DNA of 64,000 nt from an uncultured Novosphingobium sp. (GTDB lineage: Bacteria > Pseudomonadota > Alphaproteobacteria > Sphingomonadales > Sphingomonadaceae). Of this stretch, positions 8,171-16,238 are shown piece by piece. Every line of letters begins with the position of its first letter. The stretch's first letter is position 1. The translations under genes and the position numbers were made by a program. Below the pieces are notes generated by a model. The model was not told the DNA's origin. It did not search any database and was given only the letters and a program-made list of their open reading frames with translations. Location: NCBI GenBank assembly GCA_946886075.1, contig CAMPHR010000002.1, positions 1-64,000 of the forward strand. Direction: 5' to 3'.

Positions 8171-9027
8171 CCCCGCGCTTCGCCCGTTATGCCGCGATCG
8201 ACTGGTCGGGCGCGAAGGGCGTGCGGCACAGGGGGATCGCGGTGGCGCTGTGTGAGCGTGGCGATGCCGTGCCCCGGCTCGTTCATCCGCCGGGTGGTGG
8301 CTTCTGGTCCCGTTCGGCCGTTGCGGATTGGTTGATCGGGGCGGCAGCGGAGGCCCCAACGCTGTTTGGCTTCGATTTCAGCTTCGCGCCGCCCTTCGTT
8401 GCGCGAGAGGCTTATCTGCCCGGCGACGACGTACCCGTTACGGGTCCTGAATTCTGGGCCTATGTCGATCATGTCTGCGATGACCCGGACCTTGGCGCGG
8501 CGAGCCTGCTGCACGTCACCCATCGCCGCCATTTCTATTTCGGCAAGGCGGACGGGGTGAAGGCGGACTTCATGCACAATCGGGTGTGCGAAGCGCATTA
8601 CAATGCTGGCGGCGGGGGCAAGCCCTCAACGGTCTATGATGCGATCGGGGCAGCGCAGGTCGCTAAGGCGAGCTTCGCGGGGATGCGCCTGCTCCACAAG
8701 GTGCGGCCGCATGTTCCTGTCTGGCCCTTCGACCCCGCGAAGCGCGGAAGCTCGCTTGTGGTGGAGATTTATACCAGCATCGCCGCGCGTGCGGCGGGGC
8801 GGCCCAAGGGGCGCACGAAGATGCGAGACCTGGCGGCCCTGGACGATGCGCTCTGCGCGCTTGGATCTCAGCCCCATGAGGGATTGCCGCCGGACGATCA
8901 TGGCGCGGATGCTATCGTTACCGCCGCGTGGATGCGCAACGTCGCGCCAAGACCGAGCCTGTGGATGCCGCCCACACTCAATCCGCATATTGCCGCAACG
9001 GAGGGCTGGACGTTCGGTATCATCTGA
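8167..9027 (+). CDS. unknown protein with RNase H/RuvC-like acidic motif pattern, coupled to rarA
   Basis: A 286-residue protein with no name I can give securely. It opens YAAIDWSGAKG (Asp12), has a second strand LFGFDFSFAPP (Asp70), then VVEIYTS (Glu200) and DDHGADAIVTAAW (Asp248, also Asp244). A first-strand Asp, a second acidic strand, a later Glu and a C-terminal HxxDA helix is the arrangement of RNase H-like folds such as RuvC and the DUF429 group, so a nuclease or nucleotide-binding role is plausible but unproven. The ATGA overlap with rarA supports co-translation and a possible link to fork repair. tRNA-Thr follows 30 bp downstream. The ATG at 8167 was chosen because of the overlap. 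Confidence 0.7.
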   Translation: MTPRFARYAAIDWSGAKGVRHRGIAVALCERGDAVPRLVHPPGGGFWSRSAVADWLIGAAAEAPTLFGFDFSFAPPFVAREAYLPGDDVPVTGPEFWAYVDHVCDDPDLGAASLLHVTHRRHFYFGKADGVKADFMHNRVCEAHYNAGGGGKPSTVYDAIGAAQVAKASFAGMRLLHKVRPHVPVWPFDPAKRGSSLVVEIYTSIAARAAGRPKGRTKMRDLAALDDALCALGSQPHEGLPPDDHGADAIVTAAWMRNVAPRPSLWMPPTLNPHIAATEGWTFGII

Positions 9028-9057
9028 TAGTAAGGCGCTTCACCGTCCAAAGAACGC

Positions 9058-9133
<76 letters not shown>

Positions 9134-9166
9134 TCTTCTATTGTGATGCGCCTTAACAGGTTCAGG

Positions 9167-9466
9167 CTAGTTGCCCAGTTTCGGCCGCGTGACCTCCACC
9201 GTCTTGATGCCGGTGTCGAGCGAACCATAGCCGGACGGGCGATCTGGAACGCCGCCTCCTCCGCTATCCTTGGGTCCGCCGCTGCCCGTTCCAGCATCCT
9301 TTGACCCACCGCCACCGCCGCCACTGGACGCGGCGATCGCTTCGGAACTGAGCGACGTGGATAGCAGGATGGTCATGGCGGGGGGAACTGTCGCCGCAAA
9401 CCGGCCGCAACTTTTCAGAAAATTGCGTCTATCTTCGGTTGCAGGCGAGTTCAACTGATCGTCCAT
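9167..9466 (-). CDS. small Gly/Ser-rich protein with Tat signal peptide
   Basis: A 99-residue protein. Residues about 12-17 read DRRNFLK, a twin-arginine motif, followed by a moderately hydrophobic stretch (FAATVPPAMTILLSTSLS) and an Ala-x-Ala-like cleavage region near EAIAAS; it is then probably exported folded through Tat. The mature part is a glycine/serine-rich tract (SSGGGGGGSKDAGTGSGG) and a short tail SLDTGIKTVEVTRPKLGN. No domain is recognised. The ATG at 9464-9466 has GGAAAGGA about 10 nt upstream; the frame is open further (to 9529) but without a better start. It could be a small cell-envelope protein; function unknown. Confidence 0.55.
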   Translation of the reverse strand: MDDQLNSPATEDRRNFLKSCGRFAATVPPAMTILLSTSLSSEAIAASSGGGGGGSKDAGTGSGGPKDSGGGGVPDRPSGYGSLDTGIKTVEVTRPKLGN

Positions 9467-10037
9467 GATGCCATCCTTTCCATTTACATCATAGGTTAAC
9501 AGGACGACCGCCCGAGGGATTTGGCGCAAAAGAGCTATAGACTTTAGGATAGGTCTGAAAAATCCCGTTGCTTAAAAGCAAAATGGGGGCCGACATCGCT
9601 GCCGGTCCCCACTTCCGTCGTGTCCCGGATCCGCTTCCAGTTCAGGATGCGATCATCGGACTCGGCGCGCGATGCTTTCGCCAGAAAGGCTTGGCATCGT
9701 GTTTGCTCCGGCTTTTAGGCTATGCGCCATCTTCCGCAGCATGCCTTCAAAATCCGATCTCCGACGTTCGCTTTCGCGCGTGCATGACATCGCATTTGAA
9801 GACCATCTGTTTCCGCTCGAACCGGGTGGTCCTAACATCAACCTGATGTGATCGAAACTTCGCTCAAATCCTTGATATGATCGCCGATTTGATGATCCGG
9901 ATTTCTCCGTTTCCTGCTCTGTTTCGATAACAGGAAGGTCTCACCAAAATTGAGTCGTTCAAAGCGGAATCTGACGTGCTTGCGTCCGGCTCCGCCTAAA
10001 GCTGTGGATAATTGTGGATATTTTTTGGGCCTGCTTT
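9467..10037. other. 571-bp gap without a supported gene; AT-richer than surroundings
   Basis: Between the Tat-targeted small gene and the enoyl-CoA hydratase gene. Two short open frames (9568-9846 + and 9653-9841 -) have no family features and poor starts. The stretch holds a TTGCTT-AA-AAGCAA inverted repeat at 9568-9581 and two DnaA boxes at its right end (10003-10021). I see no RNA gene in it. Confidence 0.6.
10003..10021. promoter_or_regulatory. two tandem DnaA boxes
   Basis: TGTGGATAA (10003-10011) is the perfect complement of the TTATCCACA DnaA box. TGTGGATAT (10013-10021) follows in the same orientation, with a 10-bp period, next to a T6 run. It lies 16 bp past the stop of the enoyl-CoA hydratase gene. 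Whether this is an origin, a titration site or chance is open. Confidence 0.6.
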
Positions 10038-10817
10038 TTAGCGGCCCTTCCACACGCCGGGACGCTTTTCCACGAAGGCATTCATGCCCTCGACACGATC
10101 GTCCGTAGCGGTGAGCAGCTGGAACAAACGCCGCTCCGTCAGCAGCCCCTGCCCCAACATGGTTTCGAAGGCGAGGTCCACCATTTCCTTGTTCACCATC
10201 GCGGCCATGGGCGGCATGGCAGCAATGGCCGCAGCGGTCTTGAGCGCATCGTCCAGCAGATCCGCTGCGGGCACGATGCGAGCGACAAGGCCGGACCGCT
10301 CCGCTTCTTCCGCGCCCATCATGCGGCCGGTCAGGCACATTTCCATCGCCTTCGCCTTGCCAACGGCCTTGGTCAGCCGCTGCGATCCGCCCATGCCGGG
10401 GGCGACGCCAAGCTTGATTTCCGGCTGCCCGAACTTGGCGGTATCCGCCGCGATGATGAAGTCAGCCATCATGGCGAGTTCACAGCCGCCGCCAAGGGCG
10501 AAGCCCGCCACCGCCGCGATCCACGGCTTGCGGGTCGCGACCAGATTGCGCTGCCAGCCGGAGAAGAAATCCTCCAGAAAGAAGTCGGCGGCGGCCTTGC
10601 TTGCCATTTCCTTGATGTCCGCGCCTGCGGCGAACGCCTTATCGCTGCCGGTCAACACCAGGCACAGTTGCGAGGGGTCCGCGTCGTAGGCCGCAAACGC
10701 GGCGCTCAGGTCGGCGAGCACCTGAGTGTTGAGCGCGTTCAGCGCCTGTGGTCGGTTCAGCGTGACCAGCGTCACCGCATCACGTTGTTCAACCAGGATC
10801 GTTTCGAAGCTCATCAT
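10038..10817 (-). CDS. enoyl-CoA hydratase (crotonase family)
   Basis: Crotonase-fold hydratase, 259 residues, adding water across trans-2-enoyl-CoA in beta-oxidation or amino-acid catabolism. Visible are the CoA/oxyanion motif AAGADIKEM (about 62-70), [16 protein letters not shown] with the first catalytic Glu, and [20 protein letters not shown] with the second catalytic Glu. Both glutamates are present, so true hydratase activity is expected. In several alphaproteobacteria an enoyl-CoA hydratase gene of this type lies beside rpsT and dnaA; neither is present here, although DnaA boxes lie just past its stop. A 49-bp gap separates it from the pteridine-reductase gene upstream. Confidence 0.9.
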   Translation of the reverse strand: MMSFETILVEQRDAVTLVTLNRPQALNALNTQVLADLSAAFAAYDADPSQLCLVLTGSDKAFAAGADIKEMASKAAADFFLEDFFSGWQRNLVATRKPWIAAVAGFALGGGCELAMMADFIIAADTAKFGQPEIKLGVAPGMGGSQRLTKAVGKAKAMEMCLTGRMMGAEEAERSGLVARIVPAADLLDDALKTAAAIAAMPPMAAMVNKEMVDLAFETMLGQGLLTERRLFQLLTATDDRVEGMNAFVEKRPGVWKGR

Positions 10818-10866
10818 CTTCTTCCTTTAAATCTGCGGTGCGGCAGGCGAGAGCGAGGTCCGCCGG

Positions 10867-11703
10867 TCACCGCCCCATATGCATGAAATCGCGATCATAG
10901 CTGCGCATATGCGCGCCGCCGTCGACATAGAGGGTCTGCCCCGTAACGGCGCTCGCCTGCGCAAGATAGAGCACCGCCTCCGCAATCTGTTCCGCCAAGG
11001 GCAAGCGCCCGAGCGGCATGGCGGATTGCAGCCGTTCCATCTGCGCCTCGTCATAATCAGGCGTGGCGATCGTAAGGCCCGGCGCGACTGCGTTCACGCG
11101 GATATGCGGAGCAAGGCTGGCAGCCGACAGGCGCGTCAGACCCGCGAGCGCCGACTTGGACAGGGTATAGGCCAGCTGATCAGCGTGCGGATGATCAATC
11201 CGCTGGTCGAGGATATTGACGATGCACCGGTCCGCCACCCCTGCCGGGATGGTTGCGAACGCCTTGGTCAGCAGCGCGGGCGCGGCGCAGTTGACGGCAT
11301 AGTGCCGCATGAGATCTTCGGCCGACACATTGTCCAACCGGTCCTGGCCGAAGATGGCGGCGCTGTTCACCAATATATCGGGCGGACGGCCGAAGCGCTC
11401 CGCAACCTTGGCGACCAGTTCCTCGGCGCTTTCAGGATCGGCGAAGTCGGCAGTGAAGCCGTCCCATTCCGCGCCATTTTCATCCAGCGTCAGCGCGAGG
11501 GCCGAGTCCAGCCTGGTGTCATGGCTGCCATGGATCGCGAGCGAATAACCGGCACGCGCAAAGCCGGCGGCGATGACGCCGCCCAGTCGGCGATGACCGC
11601 CCGTGATCAGGGCCAAGCGCTTGTTCGCCAGCGGGAGCGGTCCTTCGCTCCGATCGCGGGCGCCGCCGATCGGCCGATAGGAGGGTGCGTCCTCTCCGTT
11701 CAC
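10867..11703 (-). CDS. folM: SDR-family pteridine reductase, FolM/PTR1-like (dihydromonapterin reductase)
   Basis: Short-chain dehydrogenase of 278 residues. The nucleotide motif is TGGHRRLG (34-41), i.e. TGxxxRxG as in pteridine reductase PTR1 and FolM, rather than the usual TGxxxGxG. The catalytic set is Asp166-x12-Tyr179-x3-Lys183, with Asp replacing the classic SDR Ser and at the PTR1/FolM spacing. The start overlaps the folE stop by 4 bp, so it is coupled to GTP cyclohydrolase I. Together these support reduction of dihydromonapterin or another pteridine cofactor with NADPH. A non-pteridine SDR role is less likely. The first 25 residues are a non-conserved extension. Confidence 0.8.
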   Translation of the reverse strand: MNGEDAPSYRPIGGARDRSEGPLPLANKRLALITGGHRRLGGVIAAGFARAGYSLAIHGSHDTRLDSALALTLDENGAEWDGFTADFADPESAEELVAKVAERFGRPPDILVNSAAIFGQDRLDNVSAEDLMRHYAVNCAAPALLTKAFATIPAGVADRCIVNILDQRIDHPHADQLAYTLSKSALAGLTRLSAASLAPHIRVNAVAPGLTIATPDYDEAQMERLQSAMPLGRLPLAEQIAEAVLYLAQASAVTGQTLYVDGGAHMRSYDRDFMHMGR

Positions 11704-12308
11704 GATTCGATGAGCTTCAGCACTTCCTCGCGACTTTTTTCATCATCGCGGAAGACGCCGAGCATGCGGCTGGTCTTCATCAGGACATTGGGCGTGCGAA
11801 CGCCTCGCCCCGTCATGCAGCCATGCGTCGCCTCAATCACGACGGCTACCCCTTGGGGTTTCAGATGTTCCCAGATGCAGTTGGCGACTTCCGCCGTCAG
11901 ACGCTCCTGGACCTGAAGGCGATTGGCGAAGGCGTGTAGCACGCGCGCGAGCTTGGAAATGCCGACGACATATTTGCCGGGCAGATAGGCGATGTGCGCG
12001 CGGCCGATGATCGGCGCCATATGATGTTCGCAATGCGATTGGAACGGAATGTCCTTCAGCAGGACGATATCGTCATAACCGCCGACTTCGTGAAAGATGC
12101 GCGAGAGATGATAGGCCGGATCGTCACCATAGCCCCGGCAATATTCGCGCCAGGCGCGCGCGACGCGCTCCGGCGTTTCCAGCAGGCCTTCCCGCTGGGG
12201 ATTGTCACCGGACCAGCGGATCAGCGTGCGGATCGCCTCCGCCACATCAGCGGGCACGGCTTCCTTGATCGCTTCACCTACAGCCTCAGCGTCGGGATCA
12301 TAGTCCAT
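11700..12308 (-). CDS. folE: GTP cyclohydrolase I
   Basis: Converts GTP to 7,8-dihydroneopterin triphosphate, the first step of folate and pterin synthesis. The 202-residue cytoplasmic enzyme shows the zinc/active-site motif SHCEHHMAP, the GRAHIAYLPG and VGISKLARV family signatures, the VQERLT element, and the second zinc-site cysteine in HGCMTGRG. Length is normal. An AGAGGAG ribosome site lies about 12 nt before the ATG. Its stop overlaps the start of the FolM-like gene, forming a two-gene pterin unit. It is divergent from the MobA-like gene. Confidence 0.97.
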   Translation of the reverse strand: MDYDPDAEAVGEAIKEAVPADVAEAIRTLIRWSGDNPQREGLLETPERVARAWREYCRGYGDDPAYHLSRIFHEVGGYDDIVLLKDIPFQSHCEHHMAPIIGRAHIAYLPGKYVVGISKLARVLHAFANRLQVQERLTAEVANCIWEHLKPQGVAVVIEATHGCMTGRGVRTPNVLMKTSRMLGVFRDDEKSREEVLKLIES

Positions 12309-12505
12309 GGGCGGTACTACTCCTCTTTATCTTGTTCAGCGCGCATATGACGGCTCTGCAAGCGGAATGCCAGCCCTTTACCTATGCTATGGACAGGGGT
12401 GGCGCCGGGTGGCACATCAACGCCCAGCAAATAAAGCCGATCCGATAAGCATGGCTGCCCTGTCGCTCCTTCCTTCCCCTTCTATTCTTCCATTAAGGCC
12501 GAAGC

Positions 12506-13087
12506 GTGCGGACTGAACAGATCGCCGCCGTGCTGCTGGCCGCCGGAACGTCCTCTCGTTTCGGGGAGGATGACAAGCTGATGGCTGACCTGAACGGCAA
12601 GCCGATCATTGCCCATACGCTCGAAGCTGTCGCGTCGCTCGCCTTTGGCGAACTGGTGGCGGTGACGCGGCCAATTGCGCAGGCTCCCGACATTCACCGG
12701 AGGCTGGAGCGGCGTGGCTATAGCATCCTGGTCAATGATCGCCCGGAGGAAGGGCTGGCGAGCAGCATCGTGCTGGCCGTTCGGCATGTGATGCCGATCA
12801 GGCGGTGCCGGGGCATTTTGATTTGCCTAGGCGACATGCCCTTCGTGCCGCAGTCGCATTACAACCGCATATGCCTGGCGGCGGAAGATGTGCGGTCGGT
12901 GGTGGCGAGCACGGACGGCTTTTCTTCATCCCCACCCGCTTTCATCGGCCGGAAGCATTTCCCCGAGTTGCTGACGCTGCGTGGGGATCAGGGCGCGCGG
13001 GCGCTGCTGAGCAGGGGCGTTCAGGTGGAGGCGATGGGCAGTTCGCTGATCGATATCGATACGCCCGAGGACTTGGCTGGCGATTAG
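12506..13087 (+). CDS. MobA/MocA-like nucleotidyltransferase (NTP_transf_3)
   Basis: A 193-residue protein with the LAAGTSSRFGEDDKL signature (about 11-25) of MobA-like nucleotidyltransferases, then an ICLGDMPFVP metal-binding Asp motif and a C-terminal GDQGARALL segment. The family includes MocA, which transfers CMP to molybdopterin for the xanthine-dehydrogenase class of enzymes. The pattern is closer to MocA/CoxI-associated proteins than to MobA, but no molybdenum enzyme is nearby, so the substrate is inferred. It uses a GTG start (12506-12508) preceded by AAGG. The stop overlaps the stop of the convergent MFS gene by 4 bp. Confidence 0.75.
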   Translation: MRTEQIAAVLLAAGTSSRFGEDDKLMADLNGKPIIAHTLEAVASLAFGELVAVTRPIAQAPDIHRRLERRGYSILVNDRPEEGLASSIVLAVRHVMPIRRCRGILICLGDMPFVPQSHYNRICLAAEDVRSVVASTDGFSSSPPAFIGRKHFPELLTLRGDQGARALLSRGVQVEAMGSSLIDIDTPEDLAGD

Positions 13088-14745
13088 CTCGACCGGGTGG
13101 GATCCGTCATCGGATCGTCCATTTCCCGCACATCTGGCATGCGGCTGATCGGCAGTGAGCCTGTCTGCCTTTCCAACATGCGATGGACGACCGGCGGGTG
13201 CGGCCCACTGTGCAGCGCGGCGAGCGTGTCGAAGTTCGCCATGTCCGCGATGGTCCGGCGGCTATTGTGGCGGACATAGTCGAGCCAGGTGGAGACATGA
13301 TAGCGCTCCAGCCACAGTTCGGGATCGGCAAGATCCCGGAGCAGCGACCAGCCATGCGCGCCATCGCGGCGGCGGATGCGGCGGCGCTCGCTCATCGCGG
13401 CGAGGAACGGGACTACGGAACCTGCGGCGATACGATATTCGATGGTGATGACGACCGGTCCGCTGCGGGGTTCGATCGGCACGGCCGTCTGCGGCTCCTG
13501 CCAGCGGTTGAGCAGATCGAGATTTTCGTCGCCGGTTTGCGGCAGCGGGCGGAACAGGCCGATCATAGCCGCAGCCAACTGCACCCCGGCGGCGATATGG
13601 AGCGACGTCACCACGCCCATATGCTCCGCGAGCCAGCCGAACAGCCATGCGCCCAGCGCCATGCCGCCGAACGCCATCATCTGGTAAAGGGCGACAGCGC
13701 GGGCCAGCACCCAGCGGGGAGCGGACATCTGAACCGAGACGTTGAAGGTCGACAGCGCGATGACCCAGCCTGCGCCGCAGAGCAAAAGGCCGATGATGGC
13801 GACGACGAGCCAGCCGGTGGAGGCGGTGATCGCCGTCCCTACCGCCAGGGCAAGGGCGGCTGAGCGGACGATGGTTTCGATGGGGAAGCGGCGGCGGAGC
13901 CTGCCTGAGGACAGCGCCCCGAGCACTGCGCCGATGCCGAAGGCACCGCTCAAGATCCCGAAGGTGAGCGCGCTGCCTTTCAATATGTCTCGCGCAACCA
14001 GTGGCATCAGGGCGGATACCGCGCTGGCGCCAATACCGAAGGCTGCGCCGCGCAGGAGGACGAGCTGGATCTTCGGCGACATGGTGACATAGCGGACACC
14101 TGCCCTCATCGCGTGGCCAAGGCGCTCGCGCGGCAGGAGCTTCGGCGGGCGCTCTGGCTGCCAGCGCAGGAGGACGAGAGACAGGCCGATATAACTGAGG
14201 GCGTTGGTCAGGAAGGCGGCGGCGGCTCCGGCTGCGGCGACGATGATGCCGCCCAGCGCCGGGCCAACGCTGCGCGCGAGGTTGAAGCCCATGCTGTTGA
14301 GCGCGACGGCGCTCGGAAGCTGGGAGCGCGGGACCATGTCGCCGACCGATGCCTGCCAGGCCGGGCCGTTAATCGCGGTCGCGCAACCGACGAGGAAGGT
14401 GAAGGCGAGCAGCGACCAGGGCGTCAGCAAATCCATCCAGGCGAATAAGGCCAAGAGCGCGGAGACGAGCAGCATCGACAGCTGGCAGGCGAGCATGACG
14501 AGGCGGCGGTCGAGATTGTCGGCGACTGCTCCGGCCCAGAGGGACAGCAGCATGATCGGCAATGTCGTCGAGGCGGGGACCAGCGCGACGAGCATGGGCG
14601 AGCCCGACAGCGACGTCATCATCCATGCCGCGCCGACCGACTGGATCAGGCCGCCGAAGTTTGACGCGAGGCTGGCGAACCATACCGCGCGGAAGATGGG
14701 GATGGCGAAGGGCGTTGGCGCTGGAGGAGAATCTGCCTCGGACAC
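13084..14745 (-). CDS. MFS transporter of the MFS_3 (DUF894) type with C-terminal soluble domain
   Basis: A 553-residue protein. Residues about 15-410 form a 10-12-helix major facilitator domain starting FRAVWFASLASNFGGLIQSVGAAW, a hallmark of the EntS-like MFS_3 group, with the inter-helix motif GAVADNLDRR (about 72-81). Residues about 430-553 are soluble and hold an IEYRIAAGSVVPFLAAM...DLADPELWLERYHVSTW region that looks like a ferredoxin-like (antibiotic-monooxygenase-like) fold. It is probably an inner-membrane exporter of a small organic compound; substrate unknown. It is transcribed convergently with the MobA-like gene and divergently from the thiolase gene. Confidence 0.85.
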   Translation of the reverse strand: MSEADSPPAPTPFAIPIFRAVWFASLASNFGGLIQSVGAAWMMTSLSGSPMLVALVPASTTLPIMLLSLWAGAVADNLDRRLVMLACQLSMLLVSALLALFAWMDLLTPWSLLAFTFLVGCATAINGPAWQASVGDMVPRSQLPSAVALNSMGFNLARSVGPALGGIIVAAAGAAAAFLTNALSYIGLSLVLLRWQPERPPKLLPRERLGHAMRAGVRYVTMSPKIQLVLLRGAAFGIGASAVSALMPLVARDILKGSALTFGILSGAFGIGAVLGALSSGRLRRRFPIETIVRSAALALAVGTAITASTGWLVVAIIGLLLCGAGWVIALSTFNVSVQMSAPRWVLARAVALYQMMAFGGMALGAWLFGWLAEHMGVVTSLHIAAGVQLAAAMIGLFRPLPQTGDENLDLLNRWQEPQTAVPIEPRSGPVVITIEYRIAAGSVVPFLAAMSERRRIRRRDGAHGWSLLRDLADPELWLERYHVSTWLDYVRHNSRRTIADMANFDTLAALHSGPHPPVVHRMLERQTGSLPISRMPDVREMDDPMTDPTRSS

Positions 14746-14863
14746 TGAAAATGCATGAACCTGAATTCGACTGGAGCGTCAAACCCGAGAGGGAGGGAAG
14801 GAGTTCAATCTAGTGAATGAAATAGCGGGAAAACAGCGATCAGCGCCGCCTTTGCGCTTGCAC

Positions 14864-14879
14864 TTTACGTAAACGTAAA
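14864..14879. promoter_or_regulatory. LiuR-like inverted repeat in the thiolase promoter
   Basis: TTTACGTAAACGTAAA: arms TTTACG and CGTAAA around TAAA. It sits between a candidate -35 (TTGCAC, 14858-14863) and -10 (TAGATT, 14880-14885), the position used by MerR-family activators. It resembles the operators described for LiuR, the MerR-type regulator of branched-chain amino-acid and acyl-CoA catabolism in proteobacteria. The identity of the regulator is inference. Confidence 0.5.
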
Positions 14880-14929
14880 TAGATTTACGCCGCGCCTGGC
14901 GCCAAAAGCGGAAGAGGAATGACCGAGCG

Positions 14930-16138
14930 ATGGAAGCCTTTATCTACGATGCCGTAAGGACGCCCCGGGGCCGGGGCAAGCCGGACGGATCGTTGCATGA
15001 GATCACCCCTGTCCAGCTGGCGACGCAGGTGTTGCAGGCGGTACGGGAGCGCAATGCCATCGACACGGCGGATGTGGACGATGTGGTGCTGGGCTGTGTC
15101 ACCCCGATCGGGGAGCAAGGCGGAGACATTGCCCGCGCCGCCGTGCTGAATGCCGATTATGAGCAGACGGTGCCGGGCGTGCAGATCAACCGCTTTTGCG
15201 CGTCAGGGCTGGAAGCGGTGAATATGGCCGCAGCGAAAATCTATTCCGGCGAAGCGGGGCTGGCGATCGGCGGCGGGGTCGAGTCGATGAGCCGCGTGCC
15301 CATGTCTTCGGACGGCGGCGCGATCGCGATGGACCCGGCGGTCGCCTACAAAACCTATTTCGCGCCGCAGGGCATCGGCGCCGACGTGATCGCAACCAAG
15401 TTCGGCATCAGCCGCGACGATGCCGACGCCTATGCGGTGGAAAGCCAGCGGCGCGCCAAGACGGCGTGGGACGAAGGGCGCTTCGCCAAGTCGATCGTTC
15501 CGGTGCGCGACGTGATCGGCGAAGTGGTTTTGAACCATGACGAGCATATGCGGCCTGACGCGACCATGCAGTCGCTCGCCGCGCTAAAGCCGAGCTTTTC
15601 GGCGCTGGGCGAGGAGATGCCGGGCTTCGACGCGATTGCATTGCTCAAATATCCGGAGCTGGAGCGGGTGAACCATATCCATCATGCGGGCAACAGCAGC
15701 GGCATTGTCGATGGCGCGGCGGCGGTGCTGGTCGGCAACAAGGAGATGGGCGAGAAATACGGCCTGAGGCCCCGCGCCCGGATCAAGGCGATGGCGTCGA
15801 TCGGCTCTGAACCGCTGATCATGCTGACAGGGCCTGAGTTTGTCGCGGGCAAGCTGCTCAACCGGGCGGGGATGAGCAGCCATGACATTGACCTGTGGGA
15901 GTTGAACGAGGCCTTCGCGAGCGTCGTGCTGCGCTACATGCAGGCGATGGACCTCGACCATGATCGGATCAATGTGAATGGCGGCGCGATCGCGATGGGG
16001 CATCCGCTGGGCGCTACAGGCGCGATGGTGCTGGGGACGGCGCTGGATGAGTTGGAGCGGTCGGGCAAGGGGACGGCGTTGGTGAACCTGTGCGTTGGCG
16101 CGGGCATGGGGACCGGGATTATTATCGAGCGGGTTTGA
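14930..16138 (+). CDS. acetyl-CoA C-acyltransferase (thiolase)
   Basis: Thiolase of 402 residues; cleaves 3-ketoacyl-CoA to acetyl-CoA and a shortened acyl-CoA. The nucleophile is Cys90 in [11 protein letters not shown]; the His motif is [14 protein letters not shown] and the second catalytic Cys is in NLCVGAGMG near the C terminus. It is followed by a FadB-like multifunctional protein on the same strand (about 100 bp apart), so the two probably form a beta-oxidation pair like FadAB or FadIJ. A LiuR-like palindrome lies 51 bp before the start. The ATG at 14930 has GAGGAATGACCGAG upstream. Confidence 0.93.
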   Translation: MEAFIYDAVRTPRGRGKPDGSLHEITPVQLATQVLQAVRERNAIDTADVDDVVLGCVTPIGEQGGDIARAAVLNADYEQTVPGVQINRFCASGLEAVNMAAAKIYSGEAGLAIGGGVESMSRVPMSSDGGAIAMDPAVAYKTYFAPQGIGADVIATKFGISRDDADAYAVESQRRAKTAWDEGRFAKSIVPVRDVIGEVVLNHDEHMRPDATMQSLAALKPSFSALGEEMPGFDAIALLKYPELERVNHIHHAGNSSGIVDGAAAVLVGNKEMGEKYGLRPRARIKAMASIGSEPLIMLTGPEFVAGKLLNRAGMSSHDIDLWELNEAFASVVLRYMQAMDLDHDRINVNGGAIAMGHPLGATGAMVLGTALDELERSGKGTALVNLCVGAGMGTGIIIERV

Positions 16139-16184
16139 GGGTGGCATAGGCGGCGCTGTCTTCCGGCCTGGACTGTAGAGGATG

Positions 16185-16220
16185 GCCCCCACCCCAACCC
16201 CTCCCCTCAAGGGGAGGGGC
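16185..16220. repeat. family D palindromic repeat, short copy
   Basis: CCCCACCCCAACCCCTCCCCTCAAGGGGAGGGGC forms a perfect CCCCTCCCC/GGGGAGGGG hairpin between the thiolase gene and the FadB-like gene. It lies directly before the downstream ribosome site, so it could also shape the mRNA. Confidence 0.7.
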
Positions 16221-16238
16221 TAAAAGGAGAGATAGATC

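Noticed and set aside
9568..9846. 92-codon open frame in the gap near the DnaA boxes
   Set aside because: No ribosome site, no family features, unusual composition; a minus-strand frame there is equally poor.
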